Assembly: GCA_001767575.1 (NCBI GenBank)
Contig: MELI01000027.1
Coordinates: forward strand, 1-6,742
From: Candidatus Aquicultor primus
GTDB taxonomy: Bacteria > Actinomycetota > Aquicultoria > Aquicultorales > Aquicultoraceae
Direction: 5' to 3'
DNA: 6,742 bases
A model generated the notes under the pieces. It was not told the origin of the DNA, did not search any database, and saw nothing but the letters and a program-made list of their open reading frames with translations. Shown here in pieces: positions 5,712 to 6,742 of the stretch; the first letter of the stretch is position 1, and every line of letters begins with the position of its first letter. Both the position numbers and the translations under genes were made by a program.

Positions 5712-6407
5712 ATGAATAATATTTTAGGCAAGAGAAACTACATGCTACGTGCTGTCATATTACTAGCGGTAGTTGTGGCAGTCACGTCAGCCGTCGTTAA
5801 GGTAGACATTTCGCATTCTCAAAAGATGGCAACAGTTGCTGTAAAGCAAAAACAGGAAGGAATAGCATCAAAAGCGATGCTGCCTGGGGCTAGCGCGAAG
5901 AGTGCGGATAAAAGCCGCGACGAATCCGTCAAGCATGGGAAACTGCTTATCGAGAGCGGGAACGGGATGAGTGATTTTGGAACTAAGGTGTCAGGTGCAG
6001 AAGAGGCACTATCAAAAATCCAAGCCAAACCTAAATTGCCTGACGTTACGGTTGCTGGTAATCCTAAGGCCGTATATGTTTTGGGTGCGCCTACATCCGA
6101 CCTGGAAGGCATAGGTTTTGAGTATGACAACGGTATAGAAATATATATTCGTCCAAATAAACACCCGGCGCCCGATTATAATGATGATGTAAAGAGATTC
6201 TCTCGTGTTAGCCTTGTCGAGATAAACGGGTTCAAGGGTACTGCCGCTGATTTTGACAAGAAAGTGCTTCCGATAATTGGTGAAGTGTCAGAAGTCTCCG
6301 CTGTGGTTTGGTACGAGGAGGATGGCACAGAATATCATATTTATGGTGATAGAGACGGACGCATTAGGCTAAAAGATTTGTTGCCGATAGCGCATTCCAT
6401 GCGATAG
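5712..6407 (+). CDS. Membrane-anchored or exported protein of unknown function, DUF4367-like C-terminus
   Basis: 231 residues from ATG 5712, which has AAAGGTGG 5 bases upstream. An in-frame GTG at 5694 would add 6 residues but lacks a ribosome site. Visible parts: basic start (Lys7, Arg8, Arg13); one hydrophobic segment at about 14-29 that is a signal anchor or a signal peptide (possible cleavage after TSA, 25-27); a Lys/Ser/Ala-rich, probably flexible region (about 37-110); and a compact C-terminal domain (about 117-231). That domain has the pattern VEINGFKG (169-176) ... AVVWYEEDGTEYHIYGD (197-213) ... LKDLLPIAHSM (220-230). The layout, a Trp-containing strand plus 'G-EY-I-G' and a final helix ending in a SM-like motif, resembles DUF4367-type extracytoplasmic domains. 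This is a resemblance by eye, not a proven match. It lies in the same direction as the upstream exported-protein gene and may share its transcript and surface location. Confidence 0.75.
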   Translation: MNNILGKRNYMLRAVILLAVVVAVTSAVVKVDISHSQKMATVAVKQKQEGIASKAMLPGASAKSADKSRDESVKHGKLLIESGNGMSDFGTKVSGAEEALSKIQAKPKLPDVTVAGNPKAVYVLGAPTSDLEGIGFEYDNGIEIYIRPNKHPAPDYNDDVKRFSRVSLVEINGFKGTAADFDKKVLPIIGEVSEVSAVVWYEEDGTEYHIYGDRDGRIRLKDLLPIAHSMR

Positions 6408-6434
6408 TAGGAGGTTGGCACAGAAATCAATGAG

Positions 6435-6474
6435 AGAACACCCAGGGGAGCTATATGGCTCCCCTGGGTGTTCT
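6435..6474 (+). terminator. Long hairpin after the exported-protein genes
   Basis: A perfect 17-base-pair stem (arms 6435-6451 and 6458-6474) with the 6-base loop TATATG, 27 bases after the stop at 6407. The core CCAGGGGAGC/GCTCCCCTGG is close to the hairpin after clpC. No T tract follows on either strand, so it is a U-poor terminator or a 3' stabilising stem. It sits between convergent transcription units. Confidence 0.65.
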
Positions 6475-6524
6475 AGGGCACGTTGTATCCTATGCGTCCC
6501 AAGCTATTGTAATTCGCGCGCTCT

Positions 6525-6549
6525 GTTCATCTCTCGGGTTCATCTCTCG
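6525..6549. repeat. Short tandem duplication, 13-base period
   Basis: GTTCATCTCTCG (6525-6536) is repeated exactly at 6538-6549 with one G between, giving a 13-base period. It is probably a simple replication-slippage duplication in non-coding DNA. Confidence 0.6.
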
Positions 6550-6573
6550 TAAGCTGCTTAACTCGACGACTAC

Positions 6574-6603
6574 AAAAAACAGCCCAGTTCAACTGAGCTG
6601 TTT
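6574..6603 (-). terminator. Rho-independent terminator of the minus-strand gene at the right edge
   Basis: Read on the minus strand: AAACAGC-T-CAGT, loop TGA, ACTG-G-GCTGTTT. This is a stem of 11 pairs with one mismatch, running into TTTTTT (6579-6574). It lies about 30 bases after the stop codon of the partial minus-strand gene, which supports that gene being real. Confidence 0.75.
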
Positions 6604-6634
6604 CTAATCATATATCGCACAAGCCCGTGAGCGT

Positions 6635-6742
6635 CTATGCTATATCTTGCACCATCTCATCTGCAGTCGGCACAACCAAATAGCGTTCGCGGATGGCTCG
6701 CAGGGAGAAGAGCTTCCTCTCAGCCAGCGCGAATATCGCGCT
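6635..6742 (-). CDS. C-terminal 35 residues of an unidentified protein (runs off right edge)
   Basis: An open frame enters from the right edge and ends at TAG (6637-6635). The visible end contains LAERKLFSLRAIRERYLVV followed by PTADEMVQDIA, an amphipathic helix-rich tail that looks like ordinary protein. Codon use is GC-rich at many third positions, like the left half of the window and unlike the two exported-protein genes. The other minus-strand frames are less protein-like. A good terminator for this strand follows at 6603-6574. I cannot assign a family from so short a piece. Confidence 0.55.
   Translation of the reverse strand, partial: SAIFALAERKLFSLRAIRERYLVVPTADEMVQDIA

Noticed and set aside
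6430..6552. Small plus-strand open frame of 40 codons after an AGGAGG at 6410-6415
   Set aside because: The ribosome-like site is too far from the ATG, the frame runs through the 17-pair hairpin, and the translation is cysteine/arginine-rich noise.
1..6742. Defence system, CRISPR array, transposon or phage genes
   Set aside because: No regularly spaced repeats, transposase, integrase, nuclease or toxin-antitoxin motif is visible on either strand.

Overview
The window looks like chromosomal DNA of a Gram-positive-type bacterium. A deep-branching, probably anaerobic actinobacterium is my best guess, but I cannot name a taxon. The reasons are very strong Shine-Dalgarno sequences, a TTG start, a ClpC-type (not ClpB or ClpA) unfoldase with a UVR segment, and a nif3 / C4-zinc-ribbon gene pair in the order known from actinobacteria (Mycobacterium Rv2230c-Rv2229c).

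Layout. (1) Positions 1-1399, minus strand: a two-gene operon. A 370-residue Nif3-like dinuclear-metal protein is followed after 2 bases by the start of a coiled-coil zinc-ribbon protein that runs off the left edge. (2) 1400-1677: a divergent intergenic region with an extended -10 promoter, a leader hairpin and a strong ribosome binding site, all pointing at clpC. (3) 1678-4458, plus strand: a 926-residue ClpC-type AAA+ unfoldase. It carries an unusual N-terminal CXXC/CXXC zinc module resembling the front of McsA, and ends in a 50-residue acidic Gly/Ala/Glu tail. A GC-rich hairpin follows. (4) 4459-4973: an AT-richer gap with no intact gene. Its minus strand holds a possible decayed reading frame, and its right end holds a promoter candidate and nested inverted repeats. 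(5) 4974-6407, plus strand: two unrecognised genes for exported or membrane-anchored proteins, 57 bases apart and probably co-transcribed. Their codon use is more AT-rich than that of the left half. (6) 6408-6742: two hairpins between convergent genes, a short tandem repeat, and the last 35 codons of a minus-strand gene.

How it fits together. The left half is housekeeping: protein quality control and a conserved metal-protein operon. The right part (about 4540-6410) looks like an accessory insertion of orphan cell-surface genes. The most notable item is the clpC architecture. In Bacillus subtilis the McsA zinc finger is a separate protein that works with the McsB arginine kinase and ClpC. Here a McsA-like zinc finger is covalently fused to ClpC, and neither ctsR, mcsA nor mcsB is next to it. 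I see no rRNA, tRNA, CRISPR array, insertion sequence or phage gene, and no convincing undescribed multi-gene system.
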